Assembly (NCBI GenBank): GCA_945645715.1
Contig: CALZFJ010000063.1
Location: 1-8,797 of the forward strand
Source: an uncultured Prevotellaceae bacterium
GTDB taxonomy: Bacteria; Bacteroidota; Bacteroidia; Bacteroidales; Muribaculaceae
Length of the DNA stretch: 8,797 bases
Direction: 5' to 3'
The notes under the pieces are model-generated. The model saw only the letters and a list, made by a program, of their open reading frames with translations, searched no databases and was not told the DNA's origin. The position numbers and the translations under genes are program-made. Below are positions 8,401 to 8,797 of this stretch, in pieces. The stretch's first letter is position 1, and every line of letters starts with the position of its first letter.

Positions 8401-8567
8401 CTTTGAGCGGCTCGAAACCGGGCAACGAGATTCAGAGCCCTATGGCTATCGTCATTCTCGGCGGTCTGTTCTCTTCCACCACGCTCAATGTGTTTGTAGT
8501 TCCTATTTTCTATTATCTTGCCGAGCTTCGCAAGGCTAAGAAAAACCCGAATAACACTCAAATATGA
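5466..8567 (+). CDS. CusA/CzcA-family heavy-metal RND efflux transporter
   Basis: This 1033-residue inner-membrane protein is the proton-driven pump of a tripartite efflux system, and its length is normal for the heavy-metal RND class. TM1 lies at about 13-31, followed by a large periplasmic loop opening with SDIDVFPDLNAPTVVV. TM2-TM6 span about 344-500, TM7 about 534-553, then a second periplasmic loop, and TM8-TM12 run from about 862 to the end. TM4 carries GSLVDDAIVDVENVHKR, with D404, D405, D409 and E411. D404 and E411 have the spacing of the CusA proton-relay pair D405/E412; the CzcA-type DFG acidic residue seven before is not present. By recalled alignment, the CusA Cu(I)/Ag(I) ligands M573, M623 and M672 correspond to Asn, Ile and Ala here, so Cu(I)/Ag(I) transport by that route is doubtful. 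The stop overlaps the next start as ATGA. Family is sure; the metal is not. Confidence 0.95.
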   Translation: MLNKTINFALHNRIMILVMILFLLSGGSYYVLKSDIDVFPDLNAPTVVVMTEAPGYAPEEIERTVTFPIETVMNGATGVRRVRSSSSTGFSVVWVEFDWGTDIYLDRQIVSEKLLSVSSQFPNGVKEPVLGPQSSILGEMLIVGLTADSTSLDNLRTIADRTIRPRLLSLGGIAEVQVIGGGIKEYQILLDLDRMKHYNVSIEEVEKAANSVNNNVGGGILYEYGNEYIIKGNINTTSLTDIANTVVRSDERGTVLLSDVAGVQLGTKSPKLGLASENAKPAVLLTVTKQPKADTNTITDNVVAALDDMKNTLPKDLKISTDTFRQSDFINSSIGNIRRSLIEGGICVAIVLFIFLMNVRTTFISLMALPLSVIVAIIILHLFDYTINTMILGGLAIAIGSLVDDAIVDVENVHKRLLENKQLPPEKRKSVLHVVYEASKEVRMPIFNSSLIIIASFTPLFFLSGMEGRLLIPLGIAFIVALMASTFVALTVTPVLCSILLGNPKESDKESRLMQKMKAAYVRLLNIAFAHKKAILSTTGALLVVALVVLCTLGRSFLPPFNEGSFTINVSLMPGVSLEESDRIATEAEKLIMTIPEIKCLSRKTGRAELAEHALGVNASEIEAPYELTDRSKSEVIKELREKLALIPGANIEIGQPISHRIDAMISGAKAQIAIKIFGDDLPTLYRLGNSVKANILEIPGVVDVNVEQQVSRPQLHITPRRDLLARFGITMEQFARFVEITLSGEVVSQVYENGLPYDLTLRLADGDRNAMEKIRNLMIDSNVGKIPLSQVADIRSADGPNTINRENVSRRIIISANVADRDLRGAVTDIQDAINANVDIPEGYYVEYGGQFESEEKATRTLAIALLVALIIVFLLLYNEFKNTTQSLIILINLPLAMIGGVFILFLTSGELNIPAIIGFISLLGVSTRNGMLLMSHYNTLRDEGKSLMERISIGSADRLSPIIMTALTSALALIPLALSGSKPGNEIQSPMAIVILGGLFSSTTLNVFVVPIFYYLAELRKAKKNPNNTQI

Positions 8568-8797
8568 AACACTCAATATTTCTGTCAATAATTGCCTGTG
8601 CCGCTTCGCTCTCAGTTGCGGCACAAGGCTCTATCTCCGATGTTGTAGCTTCGGTTGAGCAAAACAATGCCCGATTGAAGGCTGCCCGTGCCCGCGTGTC
8701 GAGCGACAGCATCGCACTACGCGCAAGCAACAACCTCGAAGACCCCCGAGTTGCCTTTGAATATAACTTTGGCAGCAAAAGCGTCGGCGACAAGTGG
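8564..8797 (+). CDS. TolC/CusC-family outer-membrane efflux channel, 3'-partial
   Basis: The first 78 residues of this gene are in the window and the frame is open to the right edge. The ATG at 8564 overlaps the transporter stop as ATGA (8564-8567), which favours translational coupling; A-rich sequence precedes it. The N-terminus is a standard signal peptide: K2, a hydrophobic core, and a signal peptidase I site after V-A-A (residues 18-20), before Q21. The mature part begins with a helix containing VVASVEQNNARLKAAR, then LEDPRVAFEYNFG. This matches the first helix and the conserved 'N-x-DP-x-V-x-F' stretch of TolC-family channels. The family forms outer-membrane trimers that complete RND pumps. 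Position as third gene of an adaptor-pump-channel operon strongly supports the call. The gene is too incomplete to judge integrity or whether it is lipidated like CusC (no lipobox Cys is seen at the cleavage site). Confidence 0.88.
   Translation, partial: MKHSIFLSIIACAASLSVAAQGSISDVVASVEQNNARLKAARARVSSDSIALRASNNLEDPRVAFEYNFGSKSVGDKW

Overview
The window looks like chromosomal DNA of a Bacteroidota bacterium, most likely order Bacteroidales; the family (perhaps Muribaculaceae) is only a guess. Three things support this. The proteins resemble Bacteroidales families. The start codons have little or no Shine-Dalgarno sequence. One intergenic gap carries an exact match to the Bacteroides-type promoter (TTTG-N20-TAATTTTG). 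All genes are on the + strand and no frameshift is visible.

Left part (1-3679), DNA replication and repair: the 3' two thirds of a DNA polymerase III delta' clamp-loader gene (holB-like, cut by the window edge) is followed after 24 bases by a complete AddB-type gene. The latter has a degenerate helicase-like body, a RecB-family PD-(D/E)XK nuclease domain and a four-cysteine pattern typical of the AddB iron-sulfur cluster. No AddA helicase gene is seen in the window.

Right part (3680-8797), a metal-efflux locus: an 82-base gap with a good promoter candidate leads to a small His/Cys-rich membrane or exported protein (138 aa). A 113-base gap with a weaker promoter candidate follows. Then comes a tight three-gene run encoding a tripartite RND pump: a His-rich lipoprotein periplasmic adaptor (CusB/CzcB type), an inner-membrane CusA/CzcA-type proton-driven transporter of 1033 aa, and the N-terminus of a TolC/CusC-type outer-membrane channel that runs off the window. 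The spacing is 15 bases between adaptor and transporter, with a 4-base ATGA overlap between transporter and channel, so these three are almost certainly one operon. Together they should move a metal ion from the periplasm or inner membrane across the outer membrane. The small His/Cys-rich protein is a plausible metal-binding accessory.

The pump's substrate is not settled by the sequence. Metal-binding His clusters are abundant, but the methionine triad used by E. coli CusA for Cu(I)/Ag(I) appears absent. No metal-responsive regulator gene lies in the window. There are no tRNA or rRNA genes, CRISPR arrays or insertion sequences that I can see. I did not find a clearly new system; the most worthwhile leads are the small His/Cys-rich protein, its near-leaderless promoter and the pump's unclear metal specificity.
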